Of a stretch of DNA of 7,501 nt, positions 1-6,301 are shown one piece after another. The notes below the pieces were generated by a model. The model was not told where the DNA came from, searched no databases, and worked only from the letters and a program-made list of their open reading frames with translations. The DNA comes from an uncultured bacterium (GTDB lineage: Bacteria; Chloroflexota; Anaerolineae; JACIWP01). The stretch spans positions 1-7,501 of the forward strand of contig CAIQJD010000190.1 of NCBI GenBank assembly GCA_903872005.1, read 5' to 3'. Positions within the stretch are counted from its first letter, which is position 1; every line of letters starts with the position of its first letter. The position numbers and the translations under genes were made by a program.

Positions 1-21
1 GCGAAGTTACCCCGGCCGCGC

Positions 22-50
22 TTGACAAATTCCTCGCTCTCAGGTATAAG
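22..50 (+). promoter_or_regulatory. Sigma-70-type promoter at the head of the CODH/ACS operon
   Basis: A perfect -35 hexamer TTGACA (22-27) is followed after exactly 17 bases by TATAAG (45-50), which matches the -10 consensus at five of six positions. Transcription would start near 57, leaving a leader of about 57 bases before the first start codon at 114. It lies directly upstream of the HMA-like gene and reads into the whole cluster. In DNA this GC-rich such a match with ideal spacing is unlikely to be accidental. The start site is inferred from spacing only. Confidence 0.75.
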
Positions 51-95
51 TCGCGCGTTAATGCACGAAGTTGCTCAGTGAACCCACGTCACGAT

Positions 96-101
96 AGGAG
101 G
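96..101 (+). promoter_or_regulatory. Shine-Dalgarno site that fixes the start of the HMA-like gene
   Basis: AGGAGG at 96-101 lies 12 bases before ATG 114. The reading frame is open back to a GTG at 78, but starting there would put this strong ribosome site inside the coding region and add 12 residues with no HMA similarity. The start at 114 is therefore preferred. Confidence 0.75.
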
Positions 102-113
102 TTCCTTAACCCA

Positions 114-446
114 ATGGAAAGAGTCACGTTCAGCGTGCCCAGCCTCTTTGCCGACCACCATGTTCTCAACGTTCGCAAGACGCTCTTCGCCCTCGCCGGC
201 GTCCAGGATGTCATCGCCAGCTCCATGTACCGCGATGTCACGGTGGACTTCGACCCGGCCAAGACCTCAGCCGACGCGGTTCGCCAGGCCATCGAAGCGG
301 CCGGCTATCCCATCGGCGTCGAGCCGGCCATGGACGTTTTGATCGCCTCGAAAGACGACGGCTCGCCCTGGTATACGGTCCAGCGCCGCTCCGTCACCAC
401 CGTCATGCTCGACCGCGAAATGTCGGGCGACTTCCGCAAGTACTAA
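114..446 (+). CDS. Small HMA-fold (heavy-metal-associated-like) protein without metal-binding cysteines
   Basis: A protein of 110 residues. Residues 1-68 have the pattern of an HMA/ferredoxin-like beta-alpha-beta-beta-alpha-beta domain: a first strand (VTFSVP), a helix (HVLNVRKTLFAL), the GVQDV turn, a DVTVDFDPAKTS strand and loop, and a final AIEAAGYPIG helix and turn. In copper chaperones and P-type ATPase domains the loop after the first strand carries GMxCxxC. Here the equivalent stretch is SLFADHH, so both cysteines are replaced (Ala13 and His16), and the protein has no cysteine at all. Its only histidines are the pair 15-16. A tail of about 40 residues (72-110), with a WYTVQRRSV stretch and an acidic/basic end, matches nothing I recognise. 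The gene is first in the operon and ends seven bases before the preferred acsA ribosome-site-to-start region, so it is probably co-translated with acsA. A role in nickel delivery, regulation or complex assembly is possible from position only. It is unlikely to be a classical copper chaperone. The start was chosen from the AGGAGG at 96-101. Confidence 0.8.
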   Translation: MERVTFSVPSLFADHHVLNVRKTLFALAGVQDVIASSMYRDVTVDFDPAKTSADAVRQAIEAAGYPIGVEPAMDVLIASKDDGSPWYTVQRRSVTTVMLDREMSGDFRKY

Positions 447-451
447 AGGAG
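447..451 (+). promoter_or_regulatory. Shine-Dalgarno site that decides the acsA start
   Basis: AGGAG begins directly after the stop codon of the preceding gene. Two in-frame ATGs follow, at 453 and 459. The first is only one base from the site, too close for initiation. The second is seven bases away, which is ideal, so translation most likely starts at 459. Confidence 0.75.
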
Positions 452-458
452 AATGTCC

Positions 459-2447
459 ATGACTTCCGCTTGCAGATCCATTGACCCGGCGGTTGTTCAA
501 TTGCAGGCGCTTGCCGATCAAGCCTGCTACCCGACCGTCTTCAATCGCGCCGCCGAACTCAAGCCCTGCCCCATCGGCAATACCGGGGCGTGCTGCAAAG
601 TCTGCGCCATGGGCCCCTGCCGGCTCGTCGGCAAGACCGAACGCGGCGTCTGCGGCGCCACCCTGGCGACCGTCGTCGCCCGCAACTATGCCCGCATGGT
701 CGCCGCCGGCACATCCGCCCACTCCGATCACGCGCGCGGCCTGGCCGAGACCCTCGTCGCCGTGGGCAAAGGCGAAGCCGAAGGCTATCGCCTGCGCGAT
801 ATTGAGAAGCTAATCGCCGTCGCCGGCTACATGGGCATCGCGACCAAAGGCCGCAAGCCCGAAGAGATCGCCGTAGACGTGGGCGAAAAGGCTCTGGCCC
901 AGTTCGGCCAGCAGCAGGGCGAATTGATCTACCTGAAGCGCGCCACCCAGAAGCGCCAGCAGATTTGGCGCGAGACCGGCATCGCCCCGCGCGGCATTGA
1001 CCGCGAGGTCGTCGAGTGTCTCCACCGCACCCACGAAGGTGTAGATATGGAAGCCGAGCATATCCTCCAGCAGGCGCTGCGCTGCTCTTTGGCGGATGGC
1101 TGGGGCGGATCCATGATGGGCACCGACATCAGCGACATCCTCTTCGGCACGCCGGTGCCGATGGAATCATCCTGCAACCTCGGCGTCCTGAGCGAAGACG
1201 AAGTCAACATCGTCGTCCACGGCCACGAGCCGACCCTCTCCGAGATGGTCGTCGCCGTCTCTCAGATGCCCGACATGATCGAATACGCCCGCTCCAAGGG
1301 CGCCAAAGGCATCAACCTGACCGGCATGTGCTGCACGGCGCAAGAAGTCCTCATGCGCCACGGCGTCAAGGGCCTGGGCAACTTCCTCACCCAAGAATTG
1401 GCCTTCATGACCGGCGCGATTGAAGCCATGATCGTGGACGTGCAATGCCTGATGGAAGGCATGTCGGCCATGGCGAAGCACCATCACACCCTGCTGATCA
1501 CCACCTCGCCCAAGGCCAAAATGCCCAATGCCATCCACATCGAGTTCAATGAGCACCATGCGCTGACCACCGCCCGCGAGATCGTCAAGCGCGCCATTGA
1601 CAACTTCCCCAATCGTGGCAAGACCTACATTCCGAAAGAGTACCAGTCGCCCTTGATCGGCGGCTTCTCGCACGAATACCTGACCTACATGCAAGGCGGC
1701 TTGCATCGCGGCTCGTTCCGGCCGCTCAATGACGCCATCATCGCCGGCCGCATTCGCGGCGCGGCCGGCGTCGTCGGCTGCAACAACGCCCGCGTGCCGC
1801 AAGACGAATCCATCATTCAGATCATCAAGACCTTCGTCGCCAACGATGTCCTGGTAGTCACCACCGGCTGCACCGCCCACGCCTCCGGCAAATACGGCCT
1901 GCTCTTGCCCGAATACATGGCCGCCGCCGGCAAGGGCCTGCGCGAAGTCTGCGAAGCCATCGGCATCCCGCCGGTGTTGAACCTGGGCGCGTGCGTGGAC
2001 AACAGCCGCATCCTGACCGTCCTCACGCAGTGCGCCACCGAAGGCGGCCTGGGCGACGACATCAGCGACCTGCCGGCCGTCGGCCTGGCCCCCGAATGGA
2101 TGTCGGAAAAGGCCCTCGCCATCGGCACCTACTTCGCCGCATCCGGCGCGCACGTCCTCTTCGGGGCCACCAACCACTTCAGCGCCAGCCCCGAAGTCAC
2201 CAACATCCTCACCAAGATTTGGGAGGGGCGCTACGGCGGCGACATGGAATTCGTCCTCGAAACGGACAAGATCATCGCCCGCGCCCTGGAGCTGATTGAC
2301 CAGAAGCGCGCCGCGCTGAATCTGGTCCCCTGGGACCCGAATCGCTTTGGCGCCAGCGGCGACGCCGAAGCCGCGCACCTGTTATCCCTGCCGCCCGAAA
2401 AGCGCGACCTGCGCACGGCCAAAGTCCTGACAGAAGTCGCCAAGTAG
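459..2447 (+). CDS. acsA: Anaerobic carbon monoxide dehydrogenase catalytic subunit (CODH/ACS beta subunit)
   Basis: A cytoplasmic Ni-Fe-S enzyme that interconverts CO2 and CO; in the CODH/ACS complex the CO travels through an internal tunnel to AcsB. The protein has 662 residues from ATG 459, close to the usual size of about 640-675. Near the N-terminus Cys37 and Cys45 fit the D-cluster shared between the two subunits of the dimer, and Cys46, Cys49, Cys54 and Cys65 fit the B-cluster (CCxxCxxxxC, then GVCGA). AHSDH with His88 and His91 corresponds to the proton-relay histidines. C-cluster ligands are all recognisable: HGH (254-256), GMCC (291-292), QC (330), GCNNAR (Cys441), TTGCTAHASGK (Cys471) and GACVDNSR (Cys512). 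The conserved catalytic lysine is in SEKALAIG (Lys551). The C-terminal part, with an IGTYFAASG stretch, looks like ACS-associated CODH rather than a stand-alone CooS. The next gene, acsB, confirms the ACS-linked role. The function is secure from family knowledge; directionality in vivo is not visible. Confidence 0.97.
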   Translation: MTSACRSIDPAVVQLQALADQACYPTVFNRAAELKPCPIGNTGACCKVCAMGPCRLVGKTERGVCGATLATVVARNYARMVAAGTSAHSDHARGLAETLVAVGKGEAEGYRLRDIEKLIAVAGYMGIATKGRKPEEIAVDVGEKALAQFGQQQGELIYLKRATQKRQQIWRETGIAPRGIDREVVECLHRTHEGVDMEAEHILQQALRCSLADGWGGSMMGTDISDILFGTPVPMESSCNLGVLSEDEVNIVVHGHEPTLSEMVVAVSQMPDMIEYARSKGAKGINLTGMCCTAQEVLMRHGVKGLGNFLTQELAFMTGAIEAMIVDVQCLMEGMSAMAKHHHTLLITTSPKAKMPNAIHIEFNEHHALTTAREIVKRAIDNFPNRGKTYIPKEYQSPLIGGFSHEYLTYMQGGLHRGSFRPLNDAIIAGRIRGAAGVVGCNNARVPQDESIIQIIKTFVANDVLVVTTGCTAHASGKYGLLLPEYMAAAGKGLREVCEAIGIPPVLNLGACVDNSRILTVLTQCATEGGLGDDISDLPAVGLAPEWMSEKALAIGTYFAASGAHVLFGATNHFSASPEVTNILTKIWEGRYGGDMEFVLETDKIIARALELIDQKRAALNLVPWDPNRFGASGDAEAAHLLSLPPEKRDLRTAKVLTEVAK

Positions 2448-2461
2448 CCGGCGACATGGCA

Positions 2462-2488
2462 GCGCGGCGGCTCGATAGGTCGCCGCGC
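2462..2488 (+). promoter_or_regulatory. GC-rich stem-loop between acsA and acsB
   Basis: GCGCGGCG (2462-2469) pairs perfectly with CGCCGCGC (2481-2488) around an 11-base loop, 14 bases after the acsA stop. No run of T follows, so it is not a classical intrinsic terminator. It could protect the 3' end of acsA mRNA, mark a processing site or weaken readthrough. The pairing is seen directly; the role is inference. Confidence 0.5.
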
Positions 2489-2526
2489 CACTTGCACATC
2501 TTGCGTATCAAGGAGTGAGGTAATCC

Positions 2527-4755
2527 ATGTCTCGATATATCGCTACCCGGGCCTTGCGCGGCGCGAACCTGATCGTCCGCGAAGCCGAAACGATGCTCAA
2601 GCAAGCCATTGCGGACTTCGGCGCCAACACGCCCGTGCAGTTCACCAACACGGCCTACTACCTGCCGGTGACGCTGGGCTTCACCGGCCGCGAAGTCTCC
2701 ACCCTCGGCGATCTCGTCTCGGTCGTAGAAGACGCCAAGAAGCTGCTGCGCCCCATGCCCAGCAGCAAGAACTGGCTCCCCTACCTGGGCGAGACCCTGG
2801 ACGCCGGCACCGCCACCCTCCTGGCAACCGAGACCATCGAGGGCGTCCGCTTCGTGCGCGGGCAGGAGCCGCAGACCTGGGGCGCCGCCGGCGAAAAGCT
2901 CAACGGCCCCATTGATGACATCCAACTGCGCGCCTGGGGCATTCAGCTCGTAGACGGCCGCATGCCCGGCTTCTGCGCCATCGTTGGCTGCGCCAAGTCC
3001 AATGAGGTTGCCGTCGAAATCGTGCGCCAGCTTCAGCAGCGCAACATCCTCGTCTTCCTCTCCGGCAACGTCAATGGCCGCAGCATCATTGATCAACTGG
3101 CCGAAGAGAACATCGAAATGGGCTACGATACCTACATCGTCCCCTTCGGCACCGACACCATCTCGGCCATCTATGCCCTGGGCTTCGCCACCCGCTCGGC
3201 CCTGACCTTCGGCGGCATGAAGGGCGGCCAGACCCGCGACATCCTGCTCTACAACAAGTATCGCGTCTTCGCCTTCGTCCTCGCCCTGGGCGAAGTGGAT
3301 GACCTCAAGTACGCAGCGGCGGCCGGCGCCATCAACTATGGCTTCCCGACCATCGCCGACACGGTCATCCCGCAAATTCTGCCCACCGGCATCACCGCCT
3401 ACGAGCACGTCATCTCCATGCCCTTCGACGACATCGAGGGCAAGGATGATCTGGAGCGCGCCAAGCGCCTCGTCCAGCGCTGCATCGAAGTGCGCGGCGT
3501 CAAGATCAAAGTCACCGACGTCCCGATTCCCGTGCCCTACGGCTCGGCCTTTGAAGGCGAGCGCGTACGCAAAGACGACATGCGCGTCGAATTTGGCGGC
3601 AAGTACTCCCGCTGCTTCGAGTACCTGCGTATGCGTAAAATGGACGAAATCGAAGACCACAAGATCATCGTGGATGGCCCCAGCTTCGAGACTGCCAAAG
3701 TCGGCAGCGCCATGGACATGGCGATCCTGGTGGAAGTCGCCGGCCGCAAGATGCAAGAAGACTTCGAGCCGGTGTTGGAGCGCCAGATTCACTACTTCGT
3801 CAACGGCGCATCCGGCATCCAGCACATCGGCCAGCGCGACATCGCCTGGATCCGCATCAGCAAATCGGCCGCCGACAAGGGCTTCAAGCTGGAGCACTTC
3901 GGCGAAGTCCTCTACGCCCGCTTCATGGGCGACTTCGGGGCCATTGTGGACAAGGTGCAAGTGACCATCGTCACCGACCCGACCAAGGTCGCCGATCTGC
4001 TCAAGGTCGCTCGCGCCGCCTACGACTACCGCAACAAGCGCCTGGCCGAAATGACGGACGAGAACGTGGACACCTTCTACTCCTGCACACTCTGCCAGTC
4101 CTTCGCCCCGAACCATGTCTGCGTCGTCTCGCCAGAGCGCCTGGGCCTGTGCGGCGCTTACAACTGGCTCGACTGCAAGGCTTCCTTCGAGATCAACCCG
4201 ACCGGCCCCAACCAACCCATCCCGAAAGGCTCCGTCGAAGACCCGATCAAGGGCTACTTTAGCGGCCCGATTGACTTCGTGCGCCAGAACTCGCACCAGA
4301 GCGTTGAGAAGGTCTCCATGTACTCGATCATGGAGAACCCGATGACCGCCTGTGGCTGCTTCGAGTGCATCATGATGGTCATTCCCGAAGCCAACGGCGT
4401 CATGATCGTCAGCCGCGAGGATCCGTCCATGACCCCCGCCGGCATGACCTTCTCGACCCTGGCCGGCATGGCCGGCGGCGGCCTGCAAACCCCCGGCGTG
4501 ATGGGCGTGGGCAAGTACTACATCACGAGCAAGAAGTTCATCTCGGCCGATGGCGGCCTGAGGCGCATCATCTGGATGTCGAGCAACCTCAAGGAAAGCA
4601 TGGGCGAAGAGCTGCAGGCTGCGGCCGAGCGCGAAGGCGTGCCCGACCTGCTGGAAAAGATCGCCGACGAGCGCGTCTGCACCGACGTAGATGGCCTGCT
4701 CCCCTACCTGGAGGAGAAGGGTCACCCTGCGCTAACCATGGACCCGATGTTCTAG
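2527..4755 (+). CDS. acsB: Acetyl-CoA synthase (CODH/ACS alpha subunit), bacterial type
   Basis: Condenses CO from AcsA, a methyl group from the corrinoid iron-sulfur protein and CoA into acetyl-CoA. The protein has 742 residues, slightly longer than the roughly 730 of Moorella AcsB. Residues 1 to about 315 form the N-terminal domain that docks on CODH (TAYYLPVTLGF at 42-52), absent from archaeal CdhC. The middle domain follows to about 500 (GSAFEGERVRKDDMRVEFGG at 339-358, GRKMQEDFEPVLERQIH at 406-422). The C-terminal domain carries the A-cluster. Cys520, Cys523, Cys532 and Cys542 (SCTLCQSFAPNHVC and LGLCGA) match the [4Fe-4S] and bridging ligands. Cys609-Gly610-Cys611 is the CGC motif that holds the distal nickel. 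The C-terminus KGHPALTMDPMF is typical. An in-frame TAA at 2521-2523 rules out any upstream start, and ribosome-site sequences AGGAG (2511-2515) and GAGGT (2517-2521) precede the ATG. All catalytic ligands are intact, so an active enzyme is expected. Confidence 0.97.
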   Translation: MSRYIATRALRGANLIVREAETMLKQAIADFGANTPVQFTNTAYYLPVTLGFTGREVSTLGDLVSVVEDAKKLLRPMPSSKNWLPYLGETLDAGTATLLATETIEGVRFVRGQEPQTWGAAGEKLNGPIDDIQLRAWGIQLVDGRMPGFCAIVGCAKSNEVAVEIVRQLQQRNILVFLSGNVNGRSIIDQLAEENIEMGYDTYIVPFGTDTISAIYALGFATRSALTFGGMKGGQTRDILLYNKYRVFAFVLALGEVDDLKYAAAAGAINYGFPTIADTVIPQILPTGITAYEHVISMPFDDIEGKDDLERAKRLVQRCIEVRGVKIKVTDVPIPVPYGSAFEGERVRKDDMRVEFGGKYSRCFEYLRMRKMDEIEDHKIIVDGPSFETAKVGSAMDMAILVEVAGRKMQEDFEPVLERQIHYFVNGASGIQHIGQRDIAWIRISKSAADKGFKLEHFGEVLYARFMGDFGAIVDKVQVTIVTDPTKVADLLKVARAAYDYRNKRLAEMTDENVDTFYSCTLCQSFAPNHVCVVSPERLGLCGAYNWLDCKASFEINPTGPNQPIPKGSVEDPIKGYFSGPIDFVRQNSHQSVEKVSMYSIMENPMTACGCFECIMMVIPEANGVMIVSREDPSMTPAGMTFSTLAGMAGGGLQTPGVMGVGKYYITSKKFISADGGLRRIIWMSSNLKESMGEELQAAAEREGVPDLLEKIADERVCTDVDGLLPYLEEKGHPALTMDPMF

Positions 4756-4774
4756 CACTCGCGATTTCCCTTTC

Positions 4775-4812
4775 TGGGGGCCTCGGGCGTATAATAACGC
4801 CGGAGGCCCCCA
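4775..4812 (+). promoter_or_regulatory. Long near-perfect stem-loop downstream of acsB (attenuator, processing or mRNA-end element)
   Basis: TGGGGGCCTC (4775-4784) pairs over ten bases with GAGGCCCCCA (4803-4812). After a single G/G mismatch (4785 and 4802), GGCGT (4786-4790) pairs with ACGCC (4797-4801) around the six-base loop ATAATA. It begins 20 bases after the acsB stop codon and ends 30 bases before the CBS gene. No T-run follows, so simple intrinsic termination is unlikely. Partial termination or a block to 3' exonucleases would give more acsA-acsB mRNA than downstream mRNA. The pairing is direct observation; the effect is inferred. Confidence 0.6.
4790..4795 (+). promoter_or_regulatory. 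Possible -10 element at the hairpin loop, ahead of the CBS gene
   Basis: A perfect TATAAT hexamer spans the last stem base and the loop of the preceding stem-loop. Only a weak -35 is present: TTCCCT at 4766-4771, 18 bases upstream, with three of six matches. Transcription would start near 4802, inside the descending arm, giving a CBS transcript free of the hairpin. It could equally be an AT-rich loop that resembles a promoter by chance. Confidence 0.3.
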
Positions 4813-4842
4813 AACGCGTCGCATCAGGTTGGGAGGCGTAGA

Positions 4843-5247
4843 ATGAGCGTATTCGTCCGAGATGTGATGAGCCGCGGCGTGATCACCTGCAATCTGGACA
4901 CGCCCATCCAAGAAGTCGCTAACCGCATCTGCAAAGCCCACGCCACCGCCATCATCGTAGTGGATGACCTAGGCGAGATCGCCGGCATCATTTCCCGCAC
5001 CGACCTGTCACGGGTTTTCGTCAGCACGAAACAAAGCCAGCGGGCGGAAGACATCATGACCGCCAACGTCATCACCATTGTGCCTCACATCCCCGTCCAG
5101 GCCGCCGTCCAGCTCATGCTTGACCACAAGATTCACCAGCTCGTCATCATGCACGCCAAGCCGGCCCTCGGCCGGCCGGTCGGCATCCTATCCATGGACG
5201 ACATCGTGCGTATCATGGCGGAACCTGGCGCCTGCGAAAAAGAGTGA
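4843..5247 (+). CDS. Protein with two CBS domains (Bateman module), likely regulatory
   Basis: A soluble protein of 134 residues made almost entirely of two CBS domains. The first is at about 6-60 (VRDVMSRGVITC to GIISRTDLSRVF) and the second at about 69-125 (AEDIMTANVITIV to GILSMDDIVRIM). Each keeps the Gxx[ST]xxD signature that contacts the ribose of bound adenosine nucleotides in characterised members: Ser51/Asp54 and Ser117/Asp120. There is no attached catalytic, DNA-binding or membrane domain. Family knowledge allows binding of AMP, ADP, ATP, S-adenosylmethionine or NAD-like ligands, and the sequence does not tell which. It lies between acsB and acsD and has a good ribosome site (GGGAGG at 4831-4836, six bases before the ATG). 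The context suggests sensing of energy or methyl-donor state for CODH/ACS, by binding a subunit or a partner encoded elsewhere; this is inference. The fold is near certain, the role unknown. Confidence 0.92.
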   Translation: MSVFVRDVMSRGVITCNLDTPIQEVANRICKAHATAIIVVDDLGEIAGIISRTDLSRVFVSTKQSQRAEDIMTANVITIVPHIPVQAAVQLMLDHKIHQLVIMHAKPALGRPVGILSMDDIVRIMAEPGACEKE

Positions 5248-5254
5248 CGCTCGT

Positions 5255-5284
5255 TTGGCGCTCCGATGCGGTTCGTGCTAAAAT
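5255..5284 (+). promoter_or_regulatory. Internal extended -10 promoter for acsD-acsC
   Basis: TGCTAAAAT (5276-5284) is an extended -10 element: TG, one base, then TAAAAT with five of six consensus matches. Eighteen bases upstream is TTGGCG (5255-5260), four of six matches to the -35 consensus. It sits in the short gap after the CBS gene, with a predicted start near 5291, about 30 bases before ATG 5323. It would allow corrinoid-protein subunits to be made independently of acsA-acsB. Confidence 0.5.
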
Positions 5285-5291
5285 AGATTGT

Positions 5292-5304
5292 GCATCATAG
5301 ATGC
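5292..5304 (+). promoter_or_regulatory. Short dyad at the predicted acsD transcription start
   Basis: GCATC (5292-5296) and GATGC (5300-5304) are perfect inverted repeats around ATA. The dyad begins at the predicted transcription start and ends just before the ribosome site. Its place fits an operator that blocks initiation, or a tiny 5' hairpin next to the ribosome site. At five bases per arm, chance is a real alternative. Confidence 0.3.
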
Positions 5305-5305
5305 G

Positions 5306-5312
5306 AAAGGAG
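5306..5312 (+). promoter_or_regulatory. Shine-Dalgarno site that decides the acsD start
   Basis: AAAGGAG lies ten bases before ATG 5323. The frame is open further upstream, with GTG at 5290 and GTG at 5314. The first would put this site inside the gene and the second is one base from it. ATG 5323 is therefore the likely start, giving the usual AcsD N-terminus MPVTVEIPKENW. Confidence 0.75.
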
Positions 5313-5322
5313 AGTGATTCCG

Positions 5323-6285
5323 ATGCCAGTCACCGTAGAGATCCCCAAGGAGAACTGGTCCGGCAAGATTCGCGAAGTCACCTTGGGTGCTACTTCAAGC
5401 AATGGCGGCACACGCGGCAAGGAAGTAGTCGTCGGCGGAGCTGCCGCCCTGCCTTTCCTGCATTATGAAGGCAAAATGCCTCACCGTCCGCTAGTCGCCA
5501 TAGAAATCACCGACGAGACCCCAAGCTGGCCTCAACCGCTCCTGGAAGCCTGGGGCGATGTGGTGAACGATCCCGTTGCCTGGGCCAAGAAGGCCGAGGC
5601 CGCCGGCGCCGACCTCCTGCTCCTCGCCCTGCATGGCGGGGAAACGATCAGCGACGCGGACGCCAAACAGGCCGCTGCCACCGTTAAAACGCTCCTTGCC
5701 GCTTCCCCCCTGCCCCTGATTGTCAAAGGCCCCGGTCAGGCGGAAGCCGACAACGCGCTCCTTGTTCCGATCTGCGAGGCCGCGGCCGGCGAGCGCATCG
5801 CCGTGGGCTGCTGCGAAGACAAGAACTACCGCACCATCGTCGCCGCCGCTCTGGCGAACGGCCACATCGTGATCGCCAGCACTCCTATTGACGTCAACCT
5901 CGCCAAACAGCTCAACATCCTCATCAGCGACATGCGTATGGATTTGGGCCGCGTCCTGATGGATCCCACCACGGGCGCCCTCGGCTACGGCCTGGAATAT
6001 ACCTACTCCGTCATGGAACGCCTACGCCTGGCCGCTCTGACCGGCGACAGCATGACCCAGCAGCCGATGATCTGCTTCGTCGGCGAAGAAGCCTGGCGTC
6101 AAAAAGAGACTCGCGTCGGCGAGGGCGTGCCGGCCGAGTGGGGCGACTGGAAGCATCGCGGCGTCGTATGGGAAACACTGACGGCCACGTCGCTGATCGA
6201 GTCCGGCGCTGATATTGTCGTCCTCCGCCACCCGGAGACAATGCGCCTGATCAAGAAGACGATTGACGCCTTGATGGTCAGCTAG
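5323..6285 (+). CDS. acsD: Corrinoid iron-sulfur protein small subunit (CODH/ACS delta subunit)
   Basis: The small, cofactor-free partner of the corrinoid iron-sulfur protein. It forms a heterodimer with AcsC and helps position cobalamin for methyl transfer from methyltetrahydrofolate-methyltransferase to AcsB. The protein has 320 residues, within the usual range of about 310-325, and is a TIM-barrel type. Family features seen in order: the N-terminal WSGKIREVTLGAT (12-24) with GGTRGKEVVVGG (28-39), LPFLHYEGKMPHRP (43-56), the AGADLLLLALHGG strand (94-106), LPLIVKGPGQAEADN (130-144), and the strongly conserved DPTTGALGYGLEYTYSVMERLRLAAL (214-239). The archaeal equivalent is CdhD. It ends 16 bases before acsC, matching the need for equal amounts of the two subunits. 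It may have its own promoter (5255-5284). No truncation or frame break is seen. Confidence 0.95.
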   Translation: MPVTVEIPKENWSGKIREVTLGATSSNGGTRGKEVVVGGAAALPFLHYEGKMPHRPLVAIEITDETPSWPQPLLEAWGDVVNDPVAWAKKAEAAGADLLLLALHGGETISDADAKQAAATVKTLLAASPLPLIVKGPGQAEADNALLVPICEAAAGERIAVGCCEDKNYRTIVAAALANGHIVIASTPIDVNLAKQLNILISDMRMDLGRVLMDPTTGALGYGLEYTYSVMERLRLAALTGDSMTQQPMICFVGEEAWRQKETRVGEGVPAEWGDWKHRGVVWETLTATSLIESGADIVVLRHPETMRLIKKTIDALMVS

Positions 6286-6301
6286 AGCGAGGAGATAAAG
6301 C

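Noticed and set aside
61..81. Six-codon upstream frame (MHEVAQ) in the leader of the first gene
   Set aside because: It has no ribosome site, starts about four bases after the predicted transcript start, and has no run of regulatory codons, so a leader peptide is not supported.
78..113. GTG at 78 as an alternative start for the HMA-like gene
   Set aside because: It would bury the AGGAGG site in the coding region and has no ribosome site of its own.
1167..2378. A 403-codon open frame on the - strand opposite acsA
   Set aside because: Same antisense shadow effect; composition is Gly/Ala/Asp/Val-rich with no recognisable motif, while the + strand carries all CODH ligands.
4358..4370. Extra cysteine (Cys614) just after the CGC motif of AcsB
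   Set aside because: CGCFEC appears, as far as I recall, in other acetyl-CoA synthases, so it is probably normal variation and not a new ligand.
2272..4725. A very long open frame of 817 codons on the - strand, opposite acsB and the end of acsA
   Set aside because: It lies antisense to acsB, whose product is unmistakable. In GC-rich genes with strong third-position bias the opposite strand often lacks stops. Its translation is low-complexity (rich in Gly, Ala, Asp, His, Val) and matches no family I know.
4813..4842. The post-acsB hairpin as a classical intrinsic terminator
   Set aside because: No T-run follows the stem on either strand, so I list it as a stem-loop of uncertain effect.
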